Assembly (NCBI GenBank): GCA_905250125.1
Contig: CAJNOL010000137.1
Location: 168,853-232,852, forward strand
Length of the DNA stretch: 64,000 bases
Source of the DNA: Rotaria sordida
Lineage: Eukaryota; Rotifera; Eurotatoria; Philodinida; Philodinidae
Direction of reading: 5' to 3'
The notes beneath the pieces were generated by a model. That model was not told the DNA's origin. It did no database searches and was given only the letters and a program-made list of their open reading frames with translations. This document shows, in pieces, positions 24,222 through 35,238 of this stretch. Numbering within the stretch: the first letter of the stretch is position 1; each line of letters begins with the position of its first letter. The position numbers and the translations under genes are program-made.

Positions 24222-25342
24222 TCTTGATGTACCTATTTTGACATTAACTTTACAGCAATTAAAAAACGTCTTAACATCATCTACAGATTTATTACACATT
24301 TCATTCACGACGATCAATGCGTAAACTATTGTGAATTTTTTCGATATAAATATCAAGTATTATAATTTTTCTGAATAGAAATATATTTTGTTTTTTTTTA
24401 ACAAAACTTTTCGTTGTATCAATTGTCTTTCGTCTTTATCTGTTTACTCTTTAATTAACTGTGAAACTAAATAAATTTATATTACAAAAAAACAAAAAAT
24501 ATTTTTCAGGGAGTATCCTAAAAAATTCGGGATCTCCAACTCCGAAACTTTTTTCAGCCCCAATCTCCGCTGATCTCTAGTCTACTCTGTCGTATGAACC
24601 AAATCGGAATCAATTTAAAAAGTGAGCAACACAGGAATATGTATAAGTTCTAAGCACTTTTAAATGCAGTATATAATTTAAGTAGGAAAATAAAAAAACC
24701 CTACGTGCGAAACCGAATACAATATTTAACGATAGTTGACCAGATAAAGCTTATTAAAAGTAAAAAAAAACGCAAGAAGCATCGTTAAAAACCTCACGTA
24801 TGAAAATGAATGCAATGATGAACGCCATGTAACGAGTTGGTGATCGTTAACAACCCAATCACGCTTAAAAAAACGTGAAAAATTTAATGTGTTTTCACGA
24901 ATCTTCCAAATTTAACGAAAATTTATGAAGTTTTCTTCGTTAAATGCCTATTTTATTTTTATATAGGCGCGATTCATGAAAGATCACGTCGTCAAAAAAC
25001 AAAATTAATGAATTGTTTGGATGAGTAAGGCGAATGTGTAGCTGTACGCTCTGTTATTCTTTTCACTCATCCATATCAAAGCAATCGCATCCATACAAGG
25101 AGTAGAGAGTATTGGTATTCCATTGATAAATACGAAATAGTGACCTGATCAAAATTTCACGAGAAAATGACTTTATTGAAACGGATCAAAGTAAACTCAA
25201 TTTTCGACAAGTACCAGTGTCGGATGAGATCATTCATTATTCATCAAAGAAAAATTCTATTTAGCATAATAATATAAAATAAGAATACTTTTGAAGAAAC
25301 TAGTCATGATAATCGTCTATAAAAACATTTTTCTCCAAATGA
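24222..25342. other. Gene-free spacer
   Basis: Flank between the F-box copy and the alkylmercury-lyase-like gene. Beyond AT-rich sequence and short direct repeats of AACGAAAATTTA type near 24880-24940, nothing is recognised. Confidence 0.5.
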
Positions 25343-26029
25343 TCAAAATCGAACGTTGGAGACAGGTATTTGCCAAATGTTACTGGTGAGATTGAATTGA
25401 TTGAAAATGGATCGAGCTTCTTCAGCAGTCCATTTTTTCCAATCTTCGCGTAGATGATTTCCATACCAGACTTGAGCGAATTTCCAAATCTTCTCGATAG
25501 GTTGAAAATCTCCTTTTGGCAAACGATGCTGTTGACACCAATCGTCGATAGCCACTTCTGAAGTAAAGATTTGCATGACACTGCAGGTAAAGATCACATT
25601 GTCCCAAGCATTCTTCATAGGTATTGGAAAATGAACAAAAAGTGGCTGAGTAGATACGATTTCTCCATTCTTGATTTGAAATTGAATTTGAGTCGCTTCG
25701 CCACCTAGTGTCGTCATAACAGTGATGTCTTCTTTGAGAAGGGCACCAACGCCTAAACTACACCAAGCACAGTTGCCCCACCATTTTCCTCGGGCACTTT
25801 CTACCCAGAAATTAGTCGGTGCCAACGAGAACGGATGAATAACCCAAACTTCAGACGATTTCGGATGCAGTACTACACCATGATATTCTTGAAGATCATG
25901 TAGACACTGGATGATATCATCTGATGATCGTTGAAATATCTTGCTCAAATCTTCAATCGAGCAAGTATGACCTTTCTCAATAATTGTCTGCAAAAGAACA
26001 TAGTGAAGACGAGCAATATTCAATTCCAT
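25343..26029 (-). CDS. Alkylmercury lyase (MerB)-family protein, intronless
   Basis: Single frame of 228 residues from the ATG at 26029 (MELNIARLHYVLLQTI). The frame is open to 26158, but that part is unlike the family. An N-terminal winged-helix-like segment (about 1-65) leads to the MerB fold: LHPKSSEVWVIHPFSLAPT, WWGNCAWCSLG with Cys87 and Cys90, DNVIFTCSV with Cys149, and WCQQHRLPKGDFQP. MerB enzymes split carbon-mercury bonds with two cysteines and an aspartate. Here Cys90 and Cys149 match the catalytic pair, but the position of the MerB aspartate is Gly (WCSLG). It therefore belongs to the wider MerB-like group found in bacteria and fungi whose chemistry is unsettled. No introns and a bacterial-type sequence suggest horizontal transfer, which is inference. 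No merA or merR neighbour is present. Confidence 0.87.
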   Translation of the reverse strand: MELNIARLHYVLLQTIIEKGHTCSIEDLSKIFQRSSDDIIQCLHDLQEYHGVVLHPKSSEVWVIHPFSLAPTNFWVESARGKWWGNCAWCSLGVGALLKEDITVMTTLGGEATQIQFQIKNGEIVSTQPLFVHFPIPMKNAWDNVIFTCSVMQIFTSEVAIDDWCQQHRLPKGDFQPIEKIWKFAQVWYGNHLREDWKKWTAEEARSIFNQFNLTSNIWQIPVSNVRF

Positions 26030-26972
26030 GCTTGTGATGACAGCAGCCGAAAATGAAGCACAAATATAGGCTGTTCTTTCGTCGAGCACATGCCTTTTTT
26101 TCTCAATTTGAAAGTGTAATACAGCCAGATGGCATTGAATCTCACAGTGACAAATCAATAGATTGCCATGATAGTGAATGCTCAGACTAAGGAAAGAAAT
26201 GTTCTTATCATTTCGACAAGGACGCTGCAGCTCTGTGTGCGAATGTGGATGCTGATCTTCTCTTTTTTTTGTTCCTTTTCAATCGAATCATCCTGAATTC
26301 GTGTTTCTATGTAGTTTTTTCTAAATGTACGAGAATCGCTATTCAAAATTGAGTCAAACCGAAGATAACGATCTCGACTATCATTGATAGTTATACATGT
26401 GCTGATATTATTTGTTTTTGTCGAGAGGTGTTAATGAGATCGATTTGAAATCCTACTTCTGCAACTTATTTCAAACGAATCCGCGTCTCCAATAGAATAA
26501 AAGAACTTGGCTTATCATGCTCACCCGCCAAACTAGATGCAAAATCGTTCACCCTAAAAAAAAGATCAATATTGATGAACTCTACTTCACATTCGTGACA
26601 TTGGTGAGCATTTGAGTACATGCTAAGGAAGTATTTTAATCTCAATTTTTGTAGCACTTTGTCTATTCTCTGACACGGAATGAATTCTAATTACAGAATG
26701 TTCGTGTTCTCTTTAATGACCGTCAAAAGTTAGAGTACGAGAAAGTTGATCAATCACGAATACTTGTATTGCCAGGTCAGTTATACATCTTGCTCAGCAA
26801 GACATATCTGGTAATCACAGTGAAGTTTTTGGACATGTTGCAATTCAGTCGAATTATTCATCTTCAACAATTGTTTCACTTATGAAAGCATCGTCGAATA
26901 CAAAATTGACATGCCATTATCGATATGATCTCTTGAAGCATGAGTTTGAATCTTCTCTTCATCTGCATCCAC
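26030..26972. other. Spacer with decayed coding pieces
   Basis: On the plus strand 26699-26983 reads as protein-like sequence (NVRVLFNDRQKLEYEKVDQS, then in another frame DISGNHSEVFGHVAIQSNYS), so a lost gene is likely. The family is not recognised. A GT-rich patch near 26225-26260 resembles the units at 20100-20400. Confidence 0.35.
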
Positions 26973-27856
26973 TTAATCATTAGTAAGTATATTTGGAATA
27001 TTTAGTTTATTCAGCAAATTCAAGAATAAAATTCTCTGATCTCGTGCTACACTTTTCACAATTCTAAATCGACGACGATCGGTGCTTGGATAGGTTGATG
27101 CATCGATAAATATGGTTGAACCTTGGTCTATTCGTCCGTATGCTTTGTGAATATGATCAAAGGCATATAAACGAGGTTTGATAGCAATGATACGTGTCAG
27201 CAACTGAACACAACCAACATGTATGTCAGCAGTATTACTATCAAGAATATTTGTTGGTGGAGCATGTGTAAGAAGAACATCAACATCATTTAGACTTCCA
27301 TACTAGGCTTTTTTGGTTGCGATACTATTGATTGACAAACTAACAACTCAATTGTGATATTCTGGTTGATAGGAAATACAAAAGGAAAGAAATTTCAATG
27401 GCACAGAGCGAAATACACCTATGCATCTCATTTGCCGTAAAATTTCAGACCAGTGACATTGTCGATAAATTGTTATTCTTCGAAATTGATAATTCCATAA
27501 CTGGTTGCTAACGATGGTCTGCATACAAATCGCCCAATAAGTTCAAAATTTTGTTTTCGACCACGATGCCATCACTCCTAATTTTTCTCGTGAATAGCCA
27601 GTTTTGAAGTTAAATCATGATTACCCGTAAGAAATACTTTCAATTGATAATGAGTAAGATATATAAGATAAGTTATGAAATTTTCGATTTTGTTTTGCTC
27701 GTCCGACATGGAAAACTCATCTGCATGAACAAGAATGTCGCCAGTTAGTAGTGCCAAGTCATATCGTGAGTGCGTGTCACTAATACAGGCAATACGCGTC
27801 GTTTTAGTTTTGTTGCTAACCCTATTTGGCGAACAAAATATTCTTCCCAAGCACAA
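26973..27856 (-). pseudogene. MPPED1/2-type metallophosphoesterase, broken
   Basis: Pieces of one calcineurin-like phosphoesterase are spread over three frames. Near the start (27800-27580) are ISDTHSRYD, TGDILVHADEFS and FLTGNHDLT, which are the metal-binding motifs D-x-H, GD and GNHD. After a stop at 27578-27580, remnants such as FIDNVTGLKFYG occur in shifting frames. An in-frame TAG near 27303 precedes the last block: DVDVLLTHAPPTNIL, then FDHIHKAYGRIDQGSTIFID, which holds the terminal H-x-H-like motif (HIHKAYG). The order and motifs match the MPPED/UPF0046 family. In the GD motif the family's HAGDF is changed to HADEF. Several stops and frameshifts make it a pseudogene. Confidence 0.75.
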
Positions 27857-28259
27857 AGGCTAAGCAATATTTTGATGCTTTTTTCGCTTATGATCGTTAA
27901 GAGAAAACAAGAAAAGAATAAGTAAGAAAATGAATTTTGCGTCTCGTACATGACGAAATGTGATTTTTTTGATAGTATTGATAAAGTGTCATGATAACTG
28001 GGAATACGTCCACTATGATAAACACAACCTCACATATGCTCTCACTATTTCAATAAATTAGGACAAGTCGAAGAAACTTCAATAAATATGTGGTGAAGTT
28101 AATCGAAGATGAGTCAAGTATAAAATTTAACGCAAGATTTTGTAGTACCTATTTACTGCATTCAAAAAATGATCAGCATTGCTACTGCAATGCAAGCTGA
28201 AACGGTTGGGTGTAGATGAATGAAAACAAGATCCATAATTCATAGCTACACTCTTTCAT

Positions 28260-29196
28260 TTTATAGATCGTATGCTAATTGTTTGTTCAACAACGAATAC
28301 AACTGCACATACACAGATTGTTGCGAAAATATTGAGCTTTTTCAAATGCTTCGACATTCCTATTGTCATTGAATGTGCTTCTAAAAATACATATGGTATA
28401 TTCGAATATCGATGGACAGAAGGTTATTCATTAGAAAAGTTTCAGAACGATGGTGGAATCGTTTTTTTTCGACGGTGAACAGGTGTTAAAGAATGAAATG
28501 AGCAAAGCATCGACGAATCATCGATAACATTACGTTCTAATAGGACCGGCAACATCGTTGGGCAGTGTACTTGAAAAATACCCATCGTTGTCAATGAATA
28601 TTCGACTTTTTGCTATGGCTGGTAGTTTGCAATCTGGATATGGAAATTCCAGCACATCCTCGAAAGAATATAATGTCGAACGTGATATTCGATCAGCACA
28701 AATCATATTTAACTTGAATTGATCCTATTTTAGTTTAGCACCATTGGATTGCACGAAATTTATGCAATTTAATGGTTTTCTCTAGCAGAAATTTTTATCC
28801 TATCGAAATCGATCTCGAACAGTCAACATAATCATCGAGAGTTATACAATATGGTACAATGATGGTAGAAACAACATGAGTACCATTCAACCCTTTAATT
28901 CTTGCTGTGGTGATATGCCTATAATGCATGATATTCTCGCTACTTACTTAGCTAGTCGTTACCCATCTGTCGATTCAACCATATCAAGCTTACTATCAAT
29001 ACTCGTGACGAATGATAGTTACACACGCAAAAATCAAACAATCAAGAATGCCATCAACACTTGTTTGAAATACGAAGCAACAGTTCAAAGTGCTGGGGAA
29101 GTGTTCGAATTGATCATACAAAACGATGTACATGTGAACGGTCAAAATATTCATTTGTTCTACGTGTCCAAAATCATGGACGATTTTGTTGCTTAG
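28260..29196 (+). pseudogene. Inosine-uridine-preferring nucleoside hydrolase, broken
   Basis: The sequence follows the nucleoside hydrolase family, which splits ribonucleosides into base and ribose: TTNTTAHTQIVAKILSFF, EYRWTEGYSLEKFQNDGGI, IGPATSLGSVLEKYP, LFAMAGSLQSGYG, YNVERDIRSAQIIF, and a C-terminal part running to KIMDDFVA. An extra T in the run at 28462-28469 shifts the frame just before DGEQVL. TGA near 28720 and TAG at 28783-28785 stand where Trp is likely (both one change from TGG). The N-terminal DTDxGxDD ligand motif was not found, so the 5' end is missing or too decayed. It is a pseudogene by several independent lesions. Confidence 0.78.
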
Positions 29197-30289
29197 TGCA
29201 TCGTTGTATATCTATCATTATCCATAACAGCGTCTGTCAGATCACAAATCATGCTCAAGAAAAGTTTGCGAAAAGAACAACTCCTAAAGTCGATCTAACA
29301 ATCATTAATAGTTCGCAAACGTAGGAAACTCATGAATGTCTTATTCTGAGTAATTATTATATTTTTCCATATGTTACTTACGATGTGCTTCCATCGTATT
29401 GAAACAAGGCAAACAGAGCCAAATGTTCATCATTTTTCGTTTTCTATGGAGACAGTAAAGAACAATCGATCCTGCTTGTTAATAAGCTCGTGTGATAGCA
29501 AATAAGTAATCTAATCATTTGCATGAATTAAGCAGATTAGTAAACCATGTTAACATTCCATATGTATCACACAGATTTTCTTGTGTTCTTCTGTATATCT
29601 GTGCAACGTAAACACTTGCCATTTAGAACAAGTTGTTTCGAAACCGATATGAATAGTCAAACCGATAATGGTTTCATGTTGAACATAATGGTGGTAAATA
29701 GTGGTAGAGTCTTGACAAGTCTTGTTTGAGAATAATCGACTCGATATGATAGAAATAGTCACAAACCACAGAGCGCATGACATCAAGTAAGATCGAGCTG
29801 ATTTCTCAAATCCTCAATGCACTAGGTGTACCGTATCGAAAAGTAATTGTGCTGATTTTTTGCATCATTCTACTATTGCTACCATATATCACTATATGTT
29901 TGGAAAGCAACTAAATGCAGTCGAACGTAGAAGAAAAATGCTAGAAGCTGATGGACGTATCCTGAAGATAGAAGCCATGCTGCAAATTAATATATGCATG
30001 TACTTCAACAAGCACTATTCTCAAATGTCTACATTCGATGATTTTAGTTTGTCCTATTGCCATTTTTGTCAAAATCATTCCTTAGATAAAATGAACTCGT
30101 CTGTCATAGCCATGGAATGTTTGTTTTTTTTACACCTTGACATGCATATTCCAAGTTGATTTTTGCCTGTTGCTTCTACTACGATTGTCAACATCTCGTG
30201 CACGCCATTGCTATTATTTTGCACATTGCCATGTTATCAGTGAAAAAGAACAGTGAATCTTCTGCTCTTCTTTCATTTTTATTTTTGAT
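29197..30289. other. Spacer with decayed coding pieces
   Basis: Protein-like runs in broken frames on the plus strand (for example FETDMNSQTDNGFMLN near 29640 and LNAVERRRKMLEADGRILK near 29900) suggest one or more dead genes between the nucleoside hydrolase and the NmrA-like gene. None could be assigned. Confidence 0.35.
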
Positions 30290-33200
30290 ATGTCATCGCA
30301 CAGGGATCGTGTGTTTGTCATCGGAGCAAGTGGAGACGTTGGTAGTAGAATCGTTCGTGGTCTAATCGAGAGAGGCGTTGAAACAACGGCCTACGTACGA
30401 AATGGGACGAAAGCAAATGACTTATTCAAAGATGAATTAGCCACTGGTCAATTGTCTATCGTTGTAGGTACTTACACATCTATCGATGTGTACAGAAATG
30501 CAATTCAAGGACATACGCGTCTCTTTCTTCTCATTGTTGGCGACACTTACAAACCAGCATCGATGAGCCAAATAAAGGGAATTTTCGGCAAAATCGCTTT
30601 TGAACAAGGTGTTCGACAAATTGTCGATATTTCGTCATTTAATGTTCGTACCGATGGTAATCAAGGTATTATTGGATATATGCATAAAACAGGTGAAGAT
30701 AAATTGTGGGCACTTGCCGAGGAGAATCCAGAAATACGCTCATTGGTCGTACTTCGTCCGGCATCATTTATGAGTAATCATTTTATGGGCGATGCTCAGC
30801 TTGTAAAACAAGCAAACAAGCTTGTATCATGTGGATCTTCTGCGTCAGTCACCACTTGGATCGATACGAGGGGTAAGCGTCTCGAATAGAATCTCTTTGA
30901 GATCACACAGATAGAGCACATCTTAGACCAGTGCTACCACCTTTTGAAGTCCGAAAAGCAGAAAGACACCAGAAAGTATGTTTATGATATGAAACTAACG
31001 AATAGCTCATAATAAAAGAGGGTCTCAGTATTTTGCAGAGATATCCATCGCGGCTGAAAACCTGCCGCAGTCGCGATGAGTTATAAAATTAACGTGTCGT
31101 CGCGGCGATTTTCAAAAAAGTGTTTCTAATTTCACTGCGGCGACTATATTTGGCCAGAGATATTGGTACTAGTCGATTAGATTCATTCAGTTTCGGGGTG
31201 TTTCATTTGTAAGCCCTGAAATCCTATTTAATTCATGCAGTGTTCCAATGTCCTCCAAAACAATCCTGCCACTGCCGTCACAGCCATTGCGGCAGCGGCA
31301 GCATCGCGATGGACATCTCTGATATCTTCTTAACATCTTAAGCGTTATCTTATCGCTCACGCTTTATTTTTTTATCAAAAGATTCACTGTCTGCTTCTGC
31401 ACAAATTGCATATTTCGTTGTAAAAATACTTATCTCTTTCTCTTTCGACATCACCACCATTTAAAAACAGCACTACACACAACTTTCAAAATCTCTATTT
31501 TCATTTTTTTCCGAAAACATTCAGTCCTTAGATTAGTCTTATTATTATTGGTCGTGCCATATTCTTTATCCAGAAATAAAATAAATTGCCTTTAATACGT
31601 TGATTGAAATGAGCCAATTTATCTCTTGAGTGGCGAACAAATTATACCCAACGTAACCGGATTAATGAAGAAATTGGACATTTTGGAGAAAAATTGAAAA
31701 AAATGAAGACTTTGAAAGTTGTGTGTAATGCTTGTTTTAAACCATGATAATGTTGAAAGAGAGATAAGTGTTTTTTACAGCGAAATATATCAATTTCTGC
31801 AGAATCAGACAATGAATCTTTCGGTAAAAAAATTAAGTGTGAGCAATAAGATAATGGTTTAGATGTTAACAAAATACTGAGACCTTCTTTTATTACGAGC
31901 TACTCGTTAGTTTTAAAATTTAGTTTCAGTATGCTAATCATTCGTATTGTATGACATCACAAAACACAGCTAATTAACAAATAGACAGAATCATTGAACA
32001 GGTTTATTTTTAAACCGTATTCTTTATCTGATTTAAGAACTTTTGACAAATCTCTTTTACCTAATAAATATTTATTCATTGAAGTACATGATAAGGAGAA
32101 ACTCAAAATAATTGTTGATTAAATGATAGCATTTGAAAGTTTTTTGTCTTTTATTGTTCACAGGATTATCAATATTAGCTTTTTATTAGTAATGTTCAGA
32201 AAACTGTTGATGACGAACGATAAATGTTAGTTGAGACGGATCAAATTTGTATTCTTTTAAAGATTATTAATATGCGACGACTTTGAACCATTCTCTGTTG
32301 AAGATAACTCTATTCAATTTCTGTTTTCTGGTTTAACTCCTGATGACATAATTACTACTTCAGCAACTACCACTGCTTTGTGAACACCTTTTTCGCTAGT
32401 CGAGCTGTTATTATCATCTAGAGCTGTTTTTTCTGTTCCTTTCCTCTCACTAATCATATTAATTATTCATGTTCGTTGAGTAAACAAACGAAAGAATGTA
32501 TATGTTGATCTATATGAATTACATGAGTAATTAAAATACGATAGAAAACCATAGATAAAGAATTGATTTAAAGCCAAATATATAGGTTGATAGTTATTTG
32601 TAGTCAGTAGAAAATAAAAATCATCTGTATCAAATAGAAAGAATTAGAATGACACAAAAATATCAGTAGTTGTTGATACGGTTTTTTTAATAATTATGAA
32701 AACGAAGGTATTTCAGGTGAAAAATGTTGATTGAAATAATAATTAACACCGTATCAAAAAAAAGCAGAAACGCCAGGAAAAAAAGCAGAAAAAACTTCAA
32801 AAAGTAGAATTTTTCTGCTAAAAGTAGAATAGGTGGCATCTCTGTCATAGACTAAAATTTGAAGGAAAAAAAATCACAGAATAGCTCACCTAATTGAAGA
32901 TATACACTCACGATGACCGAATAGAAACACTTGAGAACATATGATTTAACATTTCACATAACGGAAGTAATTCTCAGTCATGACTTTGATGTTAGTCATT
33001 GGCATAGGAAAATCTTTGAGAAAAGTCCTGGTTGAGCAAAATGAACCGTCTTATTCTCCATGTTTTTACATTTGATATGCAAAACAATGTCTATTAGAAA
33101 GAGTCTGAAGTTGTTTCGTTATTAATAGATGTATCTGACTGTGCCGTTGTTGTACTAACTGAGCCTGTGGAAAAGCACGATCGCTGTATCTACGAAATGG

Positions 33201-33466
33201 GTGTAGAAGTGCTGAGTAACGAACAACGAGCAGCAATCTTCACCAAGGTTCTTGGGAGACCCATCACGTACGAACAACAAACGATGGAAGACTTCTACAA
33301 GATTTGTATCGATTCAGGTATGGTTCATTCATTTGCCTATGACCTGATTAAACTCGCTCTCAATGGAGAGGGCAAGAACCCCACTCCTCAACTTGCTCTC
33401 CTTCTCAATCGACCACTACGAACGCTCGAACAATGGTTGACTGATAATGCCACACTATTTACATGA
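30290..33466 (+). CDS. NmrA-like NAD(P)-binding oxidoreductase with a 2.26-kb intron
   Basis: Exons 30290-30872 and 33129-33466 join in phase (G|AT = Asp) to 306 residues, the family's normal length. The Rossmann motif is at the N-terminus (VFVIGASGDVGSRIVRGL). It is followed by the atypical short-chain-dehydrogenase core (QIVDISSFNVR, LRPASFMSNHFM), then WIDTRD across the intron and VSDCAVVVLTEPVEKH, and a C-terminal domain ending in LEQWLTDNATLFT. NmrA-like proteins bind NAD(P) and act as redox sensors or as quinone or isoflavone-type reductases; the substrate is unknown. The donor G|GTAAGC and acceptor ATTAATAG|AT are good, so the coding sequence may survive if the intron is removed. The intron is about 40 times the local norm because of a transposon insertion. 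CACAG at 30299-30303 could be an alternative acceptor, which would imply a missing first exon. Confidence 0.82.
31036..31321. mobile_element. Nested GC-rich MITE
   Basis: Ends CAGAGATATCCATCGCGGC and, reversed, CAGAGATGTCCATCGCGATGC form terminal inverted repeats of about 20 bases. The body of 286 bases is far richer in G and C than the window, with GCCGC/GCGGC repeats. Flanks GTATTTTG and ATATCTTC agree at 5 of 8 positions, a weak target duplication. It lies within the larger hAT-like insertion and so arrived later or was carried with it. Confidence 0.5.
31376..31823. repeat. Imperfect 140-bp inverted repeat
   Basis: Arm 31376-31515 and arm 31685-31823 are inverted copies (shared strings include GAAAGTTGTGTGTA, AGAGATAAGT and GACARTGAATCTTT) around a loop of about 170 bases. 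It lies within the insertion at 30929-32844 and could be two head-to-head partial copies of one element. Confidence 0.6.
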
Positions 33467-35238
33467 ACTCGACGCTATTCTACCAAACGTATTCTGTTAT
33501 GCACGTGCTTGAATAAGCTGTTTTAAGACTTTTCAATAAAAAATAGTTTTGAAGAAGAAAACGATCGTAATTATATCAGCGAGTGCGTGTCAAATATTTC
33601 ATGATTGGAAATGGTTTCTGCCCAGTTAAAACGGAGTAAGACTTCAAATACGATAGATTGCTGCTGTTTATCGTGATCATCTCTTCATGTTTCCTTGTCA
33701 TAAACCATTGCACTAACCATCTCCTGAGCGGAAATGTCGGTCAGGATAGGATGTGGGTGTTAGGATACTTTTTTCAGCTATACCTACACTATCTACCCAG
33801 GATAGGATCTAAAGAAACATAGAACTGATTACAAGTAACTTACGAAGAACGAAAGCAATTAAAGTAAAGCATACAAAACAATGAGCAAATACAACATGAG
33901 CCATAAACGATGGCTTGTAAAGTCGAACTACCTGAGTATGCGAGCAGTATGCATGGATGATCAACGAAATTCAGTGATTATGTTTTAACACAGGAAAGAA
34001 AATCTTAAGAAATGTTAATCTTTCTTCTTTTTGTGTAGTATTTATTAGTACAATGAGCATAGAAACAAGTCGGTATTATTTGTAGATGCTGGTTATTCTC
34101 AATTTAGTTTTCACAATCAGCAGCACCTTTTGAGTTTCAAGCACGAAACATCTCCTTTTTTATCTTCACAGAGACTATTTTAATACATATTCATTAAGTG
34201 TTGTTTTTCGTTAAATGTACTTTCAAGATACTTCATTTCAGTAGAGAAATTGTTTCTCAAACTGAATTAGGAAAAAACTTGTCAGTTTTTCGCGCCGGTC
34301 TCAAATACAATCTCAACCGATCGAGTCCGATTAGTTGACAATTTTTCTATCCCACGTTTAATTCTAACGCCTCAATTAAGGATCCTTTTTTCATTTACGG
34401 TCTGCTCGATTCACGTTTGGGTTACTCGCACGGAATTATTTGATTGACAATGATAGGACTCTCAATTGGAATTATGAAAACTAGAGCTACTATGCGAATG
34501 CCTGAGAGTAGAGTATGTTGTCTTGACATTTATGACATGTAGTTGTGAAATTTGAATTGCTTTTTTTTTTACAAAGAAACGTTTATTGGAATTGAATAAA
34601 AAATTTATATTCGATTCTTCATGTAAGTTCGAATATTTGTATTCAAGTTGTTACAGAAAATTTGACTTGGAATACCTACTATTGACTTTATATCGTGCAT
34701 GTTAAATTGTTAAAGAAATTGTGAAGGGGTCCGATTCTTGTATCTTACACTCTTATATATGCGATATCTCATAAGAAATAGACTGTTTAATGTTGTTCGT
34801 CACTTTCTTTTCTCTACGAATAGTAACAAGAAAAGACATTTTAAAGATTAAACATCAATGATAAAAAAAAACTAAGCTCAGATTTGAACTTTTCAGGATA
34901 AACTATTGTGATCAAGTTTTTTCGACAATATTAAAAAATGATTAGATATTAATGAAAAATTATTAATAATAGAAAAAAACTGACTGCAGACTTCAATTTT
35001 TCGTTCTTGATTAGCTTTTGGGTGAACTTTTCGGAAAGTTGATATTATTAATTATCATAATTATTAATAATAATAAAACTAACCTCAGATTCGAATTCCT
35101 CGTCCTCGATTACGTTTAGTCAAATTGTATAATAGAAAATGCACCATGTCCACTTATTCAGTACACAATCCTCTCTAGTGTTGGATTCTAATAGGTCTAA
35201 CGCATGGTGCATTCTGATTGGCTTGGACAAACACACTT
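33467..35238. other. Gene-free spacer
   Basis: Downstream flank of the NmrA-like gene. A GGATAGGATGTGGGTGT run with an inverted partner (ACCTACACTATCTACCC, then GGATAGGATC) at about 33750-33810 resembles the GT-rich repeat at 20100-20400. Otherwise AT-rich DNA with nothing recognised. Confidence 0.45.

Larger units (their letters stand above)
30929..32844 (-). mobile_element. Decayed hAT-type element inside the NmrA intron
   Basis: Terminal inverted repeats CAGTGCTACCACCTTTT (left) and, reversed, CAGAGATGCCACCTATTC (right) match at most positions. They are flanked by TCTTAGAC and TCATAGAC, an 8-bp target duplication with one difference, as expected for hAT transposons. On the minus strand near 32000-32110 a hATC-like tail (CTSMNKYLLGKRDLSK) resembles the fragment at 16285-16596. 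No intact transposase frame remains. Confidence 0.65.
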
